Part shown: in pieces, positions 25,356 through 33,336 of the stretch | Layout of the letters: the number at the start of each line of letters is the position of its first letter | Numbering within the stretch: position 1 is the stretch's first letter | Assembly (NCBI GenBank): GCA_964396535.1 | Contig: CAYNFT010000006.1 | Location: 1 to 42,830 of the forward strand | Direction of reading: 5' to 3' | From: CAYNFT01 sp964396535 | GTDB taxonomy: Bacteria; Chloroflexota; Dehalococcoidia; Dehalococcoidales; UBA2162 | DNA length: 42,830 nt | Translations under genes and position numbers: made by a program | Notes under the pieces: model-generated | Database searches by the model: none | The model's input: only the letters and a program-made list of their open reading frames with translations | Told to the model about the DNA's origin: nothing

Positions 25356-25694
25356 GATTATCTTTCCCCACGCCTCCCCCCTAGACCCCTTTAAGCACCC
25401 GGAGAAATTTTCTTTTTTACGAAGACAATGAATGACTAGAGATTTAAGTTTTCTTTAAGAAGAAAGCACCTAACAGTTGGGATGTAATACATCTGGTTCG
25501 CAGCTATGCAGTGAGAGGTTACTCATACGAGGGTAACCGTTTGGATAGCCAATTGTATCCTTTTGTACGTTAAATCTGATACGATAGGTGATTTACAGAG
25601 GTTTTTACTTAGCTATTAAATGAACAAGCAACCGAAAACAACAGCTCAGACCACACTGATATGAAGGGTGGTTTTTGAAGAGGAAGAAATCGCT
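25356..25694. other. Gene-free interval after the rplY promoter
   Basis: These 339 bases hold no reading frame I would defend. A TGATACGAT at 25577-25585 could be an extended -10 for the following small gene. A weak ACCAC/GTGGT stem with a run of T lies near 25650-25675. Nothing else was recognised. Confidence 0.4.
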
Positions 25695-25868
25695 ATGGCA
25701 ACGCAAGGGAAAATGCACAAAAGTAACGAAATCCCGGTAACCTACCTTTGCTGGGGCTGCGGTGCTAGTAGGACAGTGTATGAAGAAAGTGATATTCCCA
25801 TACCGGCCCGAGAGGTATGGAATTTATGCCCTGATTGTATAATACAGGCGACACAACAAAAAAAGTAA
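25695..25868 (+). CDS. Small zinc-ribbon-like protein of unknown function
   Basis: The 57-residue product has two CxxC pairs, YLCWGCGASRTVYEE and NLCPDCIIQ, about 26 residues apart, the pattern of a single zinc ribbon. I do not recognise the family. The ATG at 25695 is preceded by AGAGGAAG. The frame extends back to a GTG at 25668, but those nine codons are Glu-rich and overlap the ribosome-binding site. It stands alone with a small coiled-coil gene downstream. Confidence 0.6.
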   Translation: MATQGKMHKSNEIPVTYLCWGCGASRTVYEESDIPIPAREVWNLCPDCIIQATQQKK

Positions 25869-25954
25869 ATCAATCGAACAGAAACCCTAGCGGCTCGATT
25901 TGCCTGATGCCACCGTAGCTATCAAACAGGTAGAGGAAGTCAAGGAGGAAGTTG

Positions 25955-26278
25955 ATGCAGCCGTTTCAGAAACAAGCTTTGCCTGATAAGGTAACAGACC
26001 TGCGTTTAATGCTTCAGAATTTCAGTGAGGAACTAGAAAGCTGGAGAGCTGGGCATAAGACCGATTATTTAGAAATGATAGAGACACTAAAGACTCAAGT
26101 GGAAGAAATTCAGAATGAATGGGATAATGTATCTAACATCACGGCTACGCAGCACGAGAGAGCAGAATCTCTTCTCGATTCTTTTCCTGGAGTAATTGAA
26201 GCGGCAACGTTAATAGCATTGACTTTGAGAGTAGCTCATCTTGAGGAACTGGTGTCCCAATTATTTTCAGAGTCGTAA
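25955..26278 (+). CDS. Small helical protein of unknown function
   Basis: I do not recognise this 107-residue protein. It is rich in Leu, Glu and Gln with heptad-like spacing (DLRLMLQNFSEELESW, then METLKTQVEEIQNEW-like segments), consistent with a helical hairpin or coiled coil. It has no membrane segment, cysteine motif or signal peptide. The ATG at 25955 has AAGGAGG six bases upstream, a strong site that argues for a real gene. A TTG one codon before is possible. It precedes the scaffold gap by about 140 bases. Confidence 0.6.
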   Translation: MQPFQKQALPDKVTDLRLMLQNFSEELESWRAGHKTDYLEMIETLKTQVEEIQNEWDNVSNITATQHERAESLLDSFPGVIEAATLIALTLRVAHLEELVSQLFSES

Positions 26279-26410
26279 GCAAAAACAATTGCAAAAGGAA
26301 CCCGAAGGCAGTTCACCATCTCGCTTGTTGCCTTAAGTGTTACCATCATCCTGTGGGGAATATTCATAGGACTTAATGTCATCAAATGAAAACCCTGAGC
26401 TATCAGTGGT

Positions 26411-26771
26411 AACCCTCCCCCNNNNNNNNNNNNNNNNNNNNNNNNNNNNNNNNNNNNNNNNNNNNNNNNNNNNNNNNNNNNNNNNNNNNNNNNNNNNNNN
26501 NNNNNNNNNNNNNNNNNNNNNCTTATCCCCCTCCCTTTGATTTGTAGAACCCCATCCCCTGTGTCCCCTTCCCCTTGATAAGGGGAAGGGGAGTTTAATA
26601 AAAGAGAGGCTTTGCCTCTCTAGCTCTCCTTTTGGTATCTCAAATTTTAGAAGGGAAGGGGGAATTTTAAAGAGGGAGCTTTGCTCCCTCTTTAACTTCC
26701 TTAAGGGCGGCGGGCGGGAATAGATAAAAAAGATATAAAAAAAGAGGGGCAAAGCCCCTCTTAGACTCTTT
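26411..26771. repeat. Hairpin-rich composite repeat, copy 1 (interrupted by N gap)
   Basis: Four perfect stem-loops lie in a row. The first, at 26564-26592, has a 13-bp stem TCCCCTTCCCCTT with a GAT loop. The others are 26603-26621 (AGAGAGGC, TTT loop), 26667-26695 (13-bp TTAAAGAGGGAGC, TTT loop) and 26742-26762 (AAGAGGGGC, AAA loop). The same order, with differing spacers, is found at 27289-27586. The phrase CTTCCTTAAGGGCGGCGGGC between stems three and four is identical in both. Reading frames through it on the minus strand are by-products of the GC-rich sequence. Confidence 0.8.
26422..26521. other. Scaffold gap of 100 N
   Basis: Exactly 100 unknown bases lie inside repeat copy 1. The bases left (AACCCTCCCCC) and right (CTTATCCCC) of the gap join to give the same sequence as the uninterrupted second copy at 27289-27306. 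The true gap may therefore be close to zero or may hide further repeat units. Confidence 0.95.
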
Positions 26772-26790
26772 AACAATAGATTTAATTCCC

Positions 26791-27033
26791 CTATTTTATT
26801 CTCTTAATCAAGTCTTCTCTAGGGATGTTATTCCACAGGCTTATTCTATTAAGAATATCAGACAAGGTTCCTTTGGCGATAATTCTATGTGCCGGAACAG
26901 TGACATTGTGCTCACCGAGTGGTGTTATTTTTCTTAGCCTGATATGGCTGCCTCGCTGTCTAACAACTTCATAGCCCAGTGAACTGAGAAGGCGGATAAC
27001 ATCCTCACCACTAACTTGAGGAAGCTTTGGCAT
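26791..27033 (-). CDS. hicA: HicA-family toxin
   Basis: The 80-residue protein matches HicA/YcfA mRNA interferases. It has the double-stranded-RNA-binding-like fold with GYEVVRQRGSHIRLRK, in which His30 is the expected catalytic residue, and the later VPAHRIIAKGTLSDIL, where P-H and the TL-x-x-IL segment are conserved. HicA cleaves mRNA without ribosome binding and is neutralised by HicB. The gene is second in a leftward pair and overlaps hicB by 23 bases. The whole module is bracketed by the two copies of the hairpin repeat, which suggests insertion or exchange as a cassette. Confidence 0.9.
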   Translation of the reverse strand: MPKLPQVSGEDVIRLLSSLGYEVVRQRGSHIRLRKITPLGEHNVTVPAHRIIAKGTLSDILNRISLWNNIPREDLIKRIK

Positions 27034-27223
27034 TTGCTAGCTTCACCTCAGAGAGAGTTAAGATTGTAATGGATTCGTCGGTGTCACCAAAGTGAGTAGA
27101 TACAGCCTCTTTAATATTCTGGTATAAATCGTCCAGAGTACTGCCTTGAGTAAATATATCATCTCCTATCCCACGGGCACACCAAAACTCACCATCAAAA
27201 TAGGTTTCCATCTTTACTAGCAT
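27011..27223 (-). CDS. hicB: HicB-family antitoxin (short UPF0150 form)
   Basis: The 70-residue protein has the HicB_like/UPF0150 core: a short strand pair YFDGEFWCARGIGDDIFTQG, then LDDLYQNIKEAVSTHF. It lacks a ribbon-helix-helix or helix-turn-helix DNA-binding tail, so it may neutralise HicA without repressing its own promoter. It precedes hicA, the reverse of the classical hicA-hicB order but common for this short form. An AATCTGGTATAAT promoter element lies upstream at 27253-27265. Confidence 0.82.
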   Translation of the reverse strand: MLVKMETYFDGEFWCARGIGDDIFTQGSTLDDLYQNIKEAVSTHFGDTDESITILTLSEVKLANAKASSS

Positions 27224-27252
27224 ATTTATCTCCGCGCAGAATCTTAGTGCTA

Positions 27253-27261
27253 TTATACCAG
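27253..27261 (-). promoter_or_regulatory. Extended -10 promoter for hicBA
   Basis: TGGTATAAT on the minus strand, 29 bases before the hicB ATG. The 13-base word AATCTGGTATAAT is identical to that before rplY. Confidence 0.5.
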
Positions 27262-27288
27262 ATTATTCCTCAGTCTATCTATAGTTGA

Positions 27289-27586
27289 ACCCTCCCCCCT
27301 TATCCCCCTCCCTTTGATTTGTAGAACCCCATCCCCTGTGTCCCCTTCCCCTTAGAAAGGGGAAGGGGAGTTTTATAGAAGAGAGGCTCCGCCTCTCTAG
27401 CTCTCCTTTTTTAATCTGCTTACCTGAAAGGTTCTTTTATCTATCTCCTTCAAATTCGAGGGGGGAATTTTAAAGAGGGGGCAAAGCTCCCTCTTTAACT
27501 TCCTTAAGGGCGGCGGGCGGGAATAGATAAAAGGGAGGGAGGGGGAAAGAAAAAAGAGGGGCGAAGCCCCTCTTAGACTTTTCACT
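27289..27586. repeat. Hairpin-rich composite repeat, copy 2
   Basis: The same four stem-loops as copy 1 lie in the same order: 27342-27370 (13-bp TCCCCTTCCCCTT, AGA loop), 27381-27399 (AGAGAGGC, TCC loop), 27471-27499 (13-bp with one G-T pair, AAA loop) and 27555-27575 (AAGAGGGGC, GAA loop). Stems are conserved while loops and spacers vary. It lies directly upstream of hicB and, with copy 1, flanks the module. Confidence 0.85.
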
Positions 27587-27639
27587 TATTGCTTTAGGAT
27601 GACAACAATAGCTCCTCTAGTTATAAAATTGGCAACCCA

Positions 27640-27659
27640 TTGACAAAAGATGATATACT
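27640..27659 (+). promoter_or_regulatory. Possible promoter for the DUF6941/HicB-like/HicA-like operon
   Basis: TTGACA (27640-27645) is followed after only eight bases by TGATATACT, an extended -10 form. The spacing is too short for a standard -35/-10 pair, so the TGn -10 may act alone. The arrangement TTGAC-N6-TGATATA is the same as at 90-109. The 5' leader would be about 150 bases, with no other feature recognised. Confidence 0.35.
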
Positions 27660-27814
27660 TTTAATGTGGTATCACCAAATACTAAATGACGACTGGCGAC
27701 AATGAAAGCTTGTAGATAGCTTGAGTATACAGTATTATTTAATCCTATATAATCACAGACAATAAGGTTTGCTATATTTGTGCGGGTAAACAAGGGGCAG
27801 AGGGGGAGTGTTTA

Positions 27815-28234
27815 ATGACTAATCAGGAAGAGAATCTTAGTAGAGTAGTACCTTATTTACTAGCAATCTTGGTTTGTGATAGTGCTACCATTGACCGAAA
27901 TTCAGGGAAGAAGACATTGGTTGGCATTTTTGACCGAGTAATAGCAGGAAAATTCTCAACTTCACGCTGGTGCTCAGTGTATTTTAAACTTAGTGATGCA
28001 CAAGGTAACTATCGATTTAAAGTCCAGTATGCACAGGTGGAAACTGGTAACATACTAGCAGAAGCTGAGACAAAAGAGGCGCTAACTATCAAAAACCGGC
28101 TTGATACATTCGATTCACTAATTAGTTTCCCTAGGGCATTACCGATTCCACAAGCAGGGCAGTATGAGTTCCGTCTGTATGCTAATGATATATTCCTGGG
28201 GCGTATTGCCATAAACGCTATGCAAAGAGAATAA
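27815..28234 (+). CDS. DUF6941-like protein
   Basis: The 139-residue soluble protein has the pattern I associate with the DUF6941 family: LLAILVCDSATIDRNSGKKTLVGIFDRV near the N terminus, then a beta-rich region with YFKLSDAQGNYRFKVQY and a final GQYEFRLYANDIFLGR. This looks like a beta-sandwich, perhaps ligand- or partner-binding, but the role is unknown. The ATG has GAGGGGGAG upstream. It precedes a HicB/HicA-like pair by 24 bases on the same strand, so a three-gene unit is plausible. Confidence 0.65.
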   Translation: MTNQEENLSRVVPYLLAILVCDSATIDRNSGKKTLVGIFDRVIAGKFSTSRWCSVYFKLSDAQGNYRFKVQYAQVETGNILAEAETKEALTIKNRLDTFDSLISFPRALPIPQAGQYEFRLYANDIFLGRIAINAMQRE

Positions 28235-28258
28235 ATAGAAAAATAGGTGGTAAAAACT

Positions 28259-28687
28259 ATGAATACAGTAGTGAAAGAGGAAATAAAAAGATTAGATGAG
28301 GGTAGAAGTGAAGAAGAACCATTAAAAGATTTGCTACCATTTGTAATATCACAAGAAAAACTTGAAATGTTTGCTGTAAAAGGCCAAATTCTTAGTATAG
28401 GACCGGCTCTCCCAGAAACTATGCTACTGGGCGCACTGCGCCACCCTCGACTACGTCTTATTGAACCTCTCACAATAACCTTTGAGCGTGAAAAGGATGA
28501 TATTGTTGCTTACTGCGAGGAATTGAAAGAGTTTGGCTTTGGGACTCATTTAACTGAAACCATTGAGGACTTGCAAGCAACTATTGCCGAAGCCTATTTC
28601 ACCCTCAAGGAAGAAAACAAAAGGCTAGGCTCTGATCTGAGAAAGCTATGGGACACCCTTAATAAGAAAGTAAAAGAAGTTGCATGA
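28259..28687 (+). CDS. HicB-like antitoxin candidate with an extra N-terminal domain
   Basis: The product has 142 residues. The second half reads ITFEREKDDIVAYCEELKEF, then a G-x-G-T-x-x-E-x-IEDLQATI segment. This is the HicB/UPF0150 layout: a strand with alternating charge, a YCEEL-like turn, then a helix. The first 70 residues are unrecognised. The ATG at 28259 has AGGTGG eight bases upstream and is preferred to the in-frame GTG at 28247. The stop overlaps the next ATG by four bases, the coupling typical of toxin-antitoxin pairs. The toxin-antitoxin role is inferred from this layout. Confidence 0.5.
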   Translation: MNTVVKEEIKRLDEGRSEEEPLKDLLPFVISQEKLEMFAVKGQILSIGPALPETMLLGALRHPRLRLIEPLTITFEREKDDIVAYCEELKEFGFGTHLTETIEDLQATIAEAYFTLKEENKRLGSDLRKLWDTLNKKVKEVA

Positions 28688-28953
28688 CCATAAAAGCACA
28701 TCAGTTTGAACACATAGTAAACAAGTTCCAAATGACATCCCGTAACGCTGGCGATCGCCTTGTCTGGTTTGAATATGAAGGAAAGATCATTACTCGTTCT
28801 CGTCGTTCCAACAAAGCAGGTGATTTACCCTTCCAAAAAAGTATGCCTAAGCAACTTGGTCTCACTCCTGATGAATTTAGAAAAGCTGCTGCATGTAAAC
28901 TTTCTCGAGAAGACTACATCGAGATACTGAGATGTAAGGGCTACCTTGCATAG
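28684..28953 (+). CDS. Small HicA-like toxin candidate
   Basis: The 89-residue basic protein opens with a helix, then strands DRLVWFEYEGKIITRSRRS, and ends LGLTPDEFRKAAACKLSREDYIEILRCKGYLA. The size, the strand-rich middle and the position after a HicB-like gene fit a toxin partner, but it lacks the canonical GSH of HicA. I therefore treat it as a candidate only. It overlaps its neighbour by ATGA and converges on mfd with 25 bases between. No alternative family came to mind. Confidence 0.45.
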   Translation: MTIKAHQFEHIVNKFQMTSRNAGDRLVWFEYEGKIITRSRRSNKAGDLPFQKSMPKQLGLTPDEFRKAAACKLSREDYIEILRCKGYLA

Positions 28954-28978
28954 CTCTTACCCTTAATTATATAACAGA

Positions 28979-31900
28979 TTAACCCACCCTCCTCACCACC
29001 TCCTCCAGCACTTTCTGCCACCCCTCCCCAAGTTTTCTGGGGTGGAGGCGGATTTGGAATGTGCTCAACTTGATGCCGTCTCTGAGGAGAGGCTCGATTT
29101 TATGACGGTCGAAGCGCATTCCTTCAAACAGGCTTAATACTATTTCCCCGCGCTGGGTGGAGACGGATTCAATGCCAGCCCCGGCTGCCAGGATTTTTAT
29201 TCTGACGGCATACAGGAGGTTTTCTACTTCGGGGGGCGGGGTGCCAAAGCGGTCGCTGAATTCGTGAGCTACAGGTTCCACCTGCTCAATCCTGTCCAGC
29301 TTTACCAGTTTCTGGTAGAGGCCAATCCGGGTAAGGAGGTCGGTTACATAGTCGGCGGGGATATAGGCGGGTAAGGGGAGGTCTATGGAGGGGGGTGGCA
29401 GACGTGAAGAAATGATTTCCTTCTCGGCAACACCAGCCTGTTTTGCTTTCTGCTCCTCTACCGCCTGTGCCAGCATCTGGCAGTAGAGACTAAAACCAAC
29501 GGCACTGATATGCCCGCTCTGCCTCATTCCCAGCAGAGTTCCGGCTCCCCTGATTTCCAGGTCTTTCATGGCGATGCCGAAACCGGCGCCAAGCTCGGAG
29601 GCTTCAACGATAGTCCTCAGGCGCTTCTCAGCAAGCGGGGTCAACCGTTTCCCCTTATCATAGAGAAAATAGGCATATGCCAGGTTGGCACCACGACCTA
29701 CCCTTCCCCGAAGCTGATGCAGCTGAGTGAGACCAAATTTATCAGCCTGGTTGACAATAAGGGTGTTGAAATTGGGCATGTCGAGTCCCGATTGAATAAT
29801 GCTGGAGCACACCAGAATATCGTTTTTACCCTGAATAAAGTCAGCCATCACCTTCTCCAGTTCTCCCTCCTGCATCTGCCCGTGACCGATAGCTATTCTG
29901 GCTTCAGGAACCAGAGCCTGAAGCTTGCCGGCGACCAGGGCTATACTCTGAACCCGGTTGTGAACGAAAAAGACCTGACCGTTCCGTTCCAGTTCCCTCA
30001 ATATGGCTTCCCTGACCAGGTGGTCATTATACTCGGCAACGTAGGTCTTGATGGGCAGGCGTTCCTCAGGGGGAGTCTCCATAACACTCATGTCCCTCAC
30101 CCCCACCAGGGACATATGGAGGGTGCGGGGGATGGGGGTGGCACTCAGGGTGAGAACGTCTACTTCCTTCCTCATTTGCTTGAGATATTCCTTATGGGCA
30201 ACGCCAAAGCGCTGCTCTTCATCAATGATTAACAGGCCAAGTTCTTTAAACGCCACGTCCTTTTGCAGCAGGCGGTGGGTACCGATACAGATGTCCACGC
30301 TGCCACTGGACAATCCCTTTACAATGTCGCTCTGCTCCTTTGGCGTCCGGAAGCGGCTCAGTACCTCGATTCTTATTGGGAAGGCGCTCAGCCTCTGGCT
30401 GAAGGTGGAAAAGTGCTGCTCGGCCAGCACGGTAGTCGGCACCAGGACTGCTACCTGCTTGCCATCCATCACCGCCTTGAAGGCGGCACGGATAGCCACC
30501 TCGGTCTTGCCGTAGCCGACATCGCCGCAGACCAGTCTGTCCATAGGTTTGGTTTGCTCCATATCCTCTTTTACCTGTCTCTGAACCTCTATCTGGTCTG
30601 GGGTCTCAACGTAGGGAAATGATGCCTCAACCTCTCGCTGCCAGATGGTATCGGGAGAAAAGGTAAAACCGGGCACTACCTCCCGGCTGGCATAGAGAGC
30701 TATCAGGTCCTGAGCAATTTCTTCTACCGACTCTTTGACTTTTCGCTTGGTCCGCGACCATTCCTGGGTGCCCAGCCGACTCAATACCGGCGGTTGTTCA
30801 CCAGCTCCGACATAGCGACCAACGCGGTCTATCTGGTCGGTAGGAACATAGAGCCTATCACCGGCGGAATATTCCAGAACCAGATATTCCTTCTCCCCCT
30901 TCTCGCTGTCGGCACTCATTGTGGTCACGCCGGCAAATCTGGCAATGCCGTGTTCAATATGCACCACATAATCGCCGGGGGTTATGTCAACAAAGAGCCG
31001 GTGGTGCGGAACCGGGCGTTTCTTGAGGAGCCGGCGCTGTTTGATAAAACCAAAGATCTCAGTATCGGTAAGCAGATAGGTATCGCCGTTCATAACCCAG
31101 CCTTCGGCCAGCAAACCCTGCACCAGGGTCAGTGAGCCGCGGGGAGGCACCTGCTTGATTTCGGCAAGGGGAGGAGCAATAATATCTTCCTCATCAAGTA
31201 GCTCTGATAGCCGACTTGCCTGATGGCTAACGAGGATAAGCCTCTTTCTCTGGTCGAGCATCTCCCTGGCTTTTTTGATAAATCCCGGCAGTTGTCCGGC
31301 ATAGCTAGGAGCAGAGGTAAAGCTTAGCTTATGCCATTGGTCATATCCGGTAATACCCCAGGAAGTAAGCGTTAAGCGCTGCCTGTTTTCCATTCCTGAG
31401 TCAAGTTCATCCCAGGTGAAATAGGGGGTGGGGAAATTATGGGGTAACTCTCCCCGCTCCAGTTTCGCAGCACGTAATTCATCAGCCTTAGCTTCTAAGT
31501 CCTCGACAGCCAGTTTAATGTTCTGGGGCTCATCAAGGATAAGAAGGCCATCCTGGGGCAGGTAACTCAAAAGACTATCAGTGTGAAATAGTGGGGCATA
31601 AAACTGTAGGTGGCTTGGTTTCTCTTTATTGAGCAGCATGGCAAGTTCCTGCTGGAATTGCTCTCTCACTTCGCTGTTCAAGCCAGTCAGGTCCAAACTA
31701 CTAATGATTTGCTCTAACCCTGATTGGCTGCTCGATAAAGGTGTTAGCAGTTCTGTAGCCGGACCAACAGCCATGGATGACACTGCTCTTAGCGAGCGCT
31801 GGCTTGCCGGGTCAAAGAGACGGATACTATCTATGGTGTTGCCAAAGAACTCCAGTCTGGCGGGCAGGTCACTGGTAGGTGGGTAGATGTCTATGATGCC

Positions 31901-32485
31901 ACCCCGATGACTTATCGTGCCCGGTATTTCCACCAAGTTTTCTAATTGGTAGCCCATAGCCTGCCATCGACTCAGCAGTTGGAATGGCTCAACCTCCATC
32001 CCCTGCCTTATGCTGTAGCCGGCAGCAGTGAAATCACTATACGGTGTTACCTTCTGCGTAAAGGCTGCGGCAGAGGCAATAATCAAAGGAGGACCCGTAG
32101 TCGTTGTATTCTCGTCTCCAGCTATATTAGCCATAGCTGACAGCACCTGAAGCCTTTCCAGTTCAGTGGAGGTATCTGAAGAAATAAACTCATAAGGTAA
32201 AGCCTCAGGCTCAGGGAAGAGTTTTACATCCATAGACGGGCACCAGATTAATAGCTGTTCATAGAGTTTTTTGCTGTCTTCGGGTTGGGTGGTAACTATG
32301 AGCATAGGTGTAGATAGACGCTGATGTAGAGACGCAATGAGGTAAGGCTTGGCAGCATCAAGCACTGCCGCCCTACCGCTGCCATTTTCCTGCTCCAGTT
32401 CATCCACAAGCTGACGATAGGCAGGCATCTCTTTAATCAAATGAAGCAACCCGGTTAAATCCAACTTAGTTCTCTCCCCAAACAC
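28979..32485 (-). CDS. mfd: Transcription-repair coupling factor
   Basis: Mfd removes stalled RNA polymerase from DNA lesions and recruits UvrA. The 1168-residue product has UvrB-like N-terminal domains, the RNA-polymerase-interacting domain with GDYVVHIEHGIARFAG (about 495-510), and the RecG-like translocase with Walker A GDVGYGKTEVA (about 650) and the DEEQ box LIIDEEQRFG (about 752). Motif RGRVGRG and the C-terminal TRCF domain are also present. The frame begins at a GTG (32485) with no good ribosome-binding site. A TTG at 32464 has GGGGAG nine bases upstream and may be the true start. It is richer in GC than the accessory genes around it. Confidence 0.95.
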   Translation of the reverse strand: MFGERTKLDLTGLLHLIKEMPAYRQLVDELEQENGSGRAAVLDAAKPYLIASLHQRLSTPMLIVTTQPEDSKKLYEQLLIWCPSMDVKLFPEPEALPYEFISSDTSTELERLQVLSAMANIAGDENTTTTGPPLIIASAAAFTQKVTPYSDFTAAGYSIRQGMEVEPFQLLSRWQAMGYQLENLVEIPGTISHRGGIIDIYPPTSDLPARLEFFGNTIDSIRLFDPASQRSLRAVSSMAVGPATELLTPLSSSQSGLEQIISSLDLTGLNSEVREQFQQELAMLLNKEKPSHLQFYAPLFHTDSLLSYLPQDGLLILDEPQNIKLAVEDLEAKADELRAAKLERGELPHNFPTPYFTWDELDSGMENRQRLTLTSWGITGYDQWHKLSFTSAPSYAGQLPGFIKKAREMLDQRKRLILVSHQASRLSELLDEEDIIAPPLAEIKQVPPRGSLTLVQGLLAEGWVMNGDTYLLTDTEIFGFIKQRRLLKKRPVPHHRLFVDITPGDYVVHIEHGIARFAGVTTMSADSEKGEKEYLVLEYSAGDRLYVPTDQIDRVGRYVGAGEQPPVLSRLGTQEWSRTKRKVKESVEEIAQDLIALYASREVVPGFTFSPDTIWQREVEASFPYVETPDQIEVQRQVKEDMEQTKPMDRLVCGDVGYGKTEVAIRAAFKAVMDGKQVAVLVPTTVLAEQHFSTFSQRLSAFPIRIEVLSRFRTPKEQSDIVKGLSSGSVDICIGTHRLLQKDVAFKELGLLIIDEEQRFGVAHKEYLKQMRKEVDVLTLSATPIPRTLHMSLVGVRDMSVMETPPEERLPIKTYVAEYNDHLVREAILRELERNGQVFFVHNRVQSIALVAGKLQALVPEARIAIGHGQMQEGELEKVMADFIQGKNDILVCSSIIQSGLDMPNFNTLIVNQADKFGLTQLHQLRGRVGRGANLAYAYFLYDKGKRLTPLAEKRLRTIVEASELGAGFGIAMKDLEIRGAGTLLGMRQSGHISAVGFSLYCQMLAQAVEEQKAKQAGVAEKEIISSRLPPPSIDLPLPAYIPADYVTDLLTRIGLYQKLVKLDRIEQVEPVAHEFSDRFGTPPPEVENLLYAVRIKILAAGAGIESVSTQRGEIVLSLFEGMRFDRHKIEPLLRDGIKLSTFQIRLHPRKLGEGWQKVLEEVVRRVG

Positions 32486-32600
32486 CCCTAGGGCTAGCCG
32501 ATATGGCCTAGCCCTTCAAGCAAATTCTAGCACAGCGCTAGCGGCTCAACAAGCTCAAACAAGGGTTGTCTATCAACCTGCCCCTTTTAATTCATACAAC

Positions 32601-32990
32601 CCCATCCCCTTTGTCCCCTTCCCCTTGACAAGGGGAAGGGGAAGAAATTTAATGAGAGGGACTCCGTCCCTCTCCGACTCCCTACAATTATAAAAGAGAC
32701 TTTGCCCCTTTCCATCCCCTTACTCTCCAATATTTGTTAAGAGAAGGGGGAGAATTACTTAAAGAGGGGCTAACGCCCCTCTTAGACTCCACAAAGGAAA
32801 GGCAGGGAGATGCTTCGCCCCTGTATCGCATAGGGCGTTAAAGAGGGACTTCGTCCCTCTTACAAATCCTTCCCCATTTCCTTCAAGATACAGGATAATA
32901 ACGGAAAGTCGAAGAGAGGCTCCGCCTCTCTTCTAATATTTATCCCCCTCTCCTTGAGAAGGAGAGGGGGATAAAGGGGGTGAGGTTGAT
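32601..32990. repeat. Third cluster of hairpin repeats
   Basis: The 575 bases between mfd and the next gene are filled by stem-loops of the same families: 32614-32642 (TCCCCTTCCCCTT, GAC loop), 32654-32674 (GAGAGGGAC, TCC), 32762-32783 (AAGAGGGGC, TAAC), 32841-32861 (AAGAGGGAC, TTC), 32911-32933 (10-bp GAAGAGAGGC, TCC) and a 15-bp type A hairpin at 32941-32973 with its GGGGGTGAGG tail. Arms differ between copies but always stay complementary. No coding frame is credible. 32486-32600 and 32991-33060 hold nothing I recognise. Confidence 0.8.
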
Positions 32991-33060
32991 AGATAATCTC
33001 GAAGCTATATTCAGTTTGCTGTGAAACACTTCGTCAAATTGTACTTATTTCGGTATTCCT

Positions 33061-33336
33061 TTATGTTGTTTTTCGTCGTCCTTTGAGAAATATGACCGAG
33101 CCGCCAATAGTTGCTATAACAGACAGCACAAGAGAAAAAATCGCGATGAAGAAAAAGACATGCTCTTCTTTTTCGTATAGAGCGTATAGTGCATTGTGGA
33201 GGACGGCGCTAATAATAAAGACCGCGAACGATATTCCGGCTACCAGCAGGAATGCTTTCAGCATTTTGTAACGTCTTTCGGCTAACTTTGGGTCCATCTG
33301 GTCATGGAATATTTTAGTTTTCTTTTTCCAAACCAT
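33061..33336 (-). CDS. Small two-segment membrane protein
   Basis: I do not recognise this 91-residue protein. It has a basic, cytoplasmic-looking N terminus (about 1-26), a membrane segment at about 27-47 (AFLLVAGISFAVFIISAVL), a short polar loop with YEKEEH, a second segment at about 60-83 and a basic tail GRRKTT. The ribosome-binding site is weak. The hydropathy and charge pattern favour a genuine gene, but it lies in a decayed neighbourhood and could be a leftover. Confidence 0.5.
   Translation of the reverse strand: MVWKKKTKIFHDQMDPKLAERRYKMLKAFLLVAGISFAVFIISAVLHNALYALYEKEEHVFFFIAIFSLVLSVIATIGGSVIFLKGRRKTT

Noticed and set aside
25899..25984. Frame through LPDATVAIKQVEEVKEEVDA upstream of and overlapping the helical-protein gene
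   Set aside because: It is short, has no convincing start, and overlaps the strong AAGGAGG site and the first codons of the gene at 25955, so it is probably coincidental.
26523..27585. Leftward frames through both repeat copies with shared RPPPLRKLKRE-like peptide
   Set aside because: The similarity follows the repeat DNA, the frames cross hairpins and the N gap, and no ribosome-binding site or family supports a protein.
29510..31135. Several long rightward frames inside mfd
   Set aside because: They are shadows of the mfd reading frame in GC-rich DNA, with no family resemblance.
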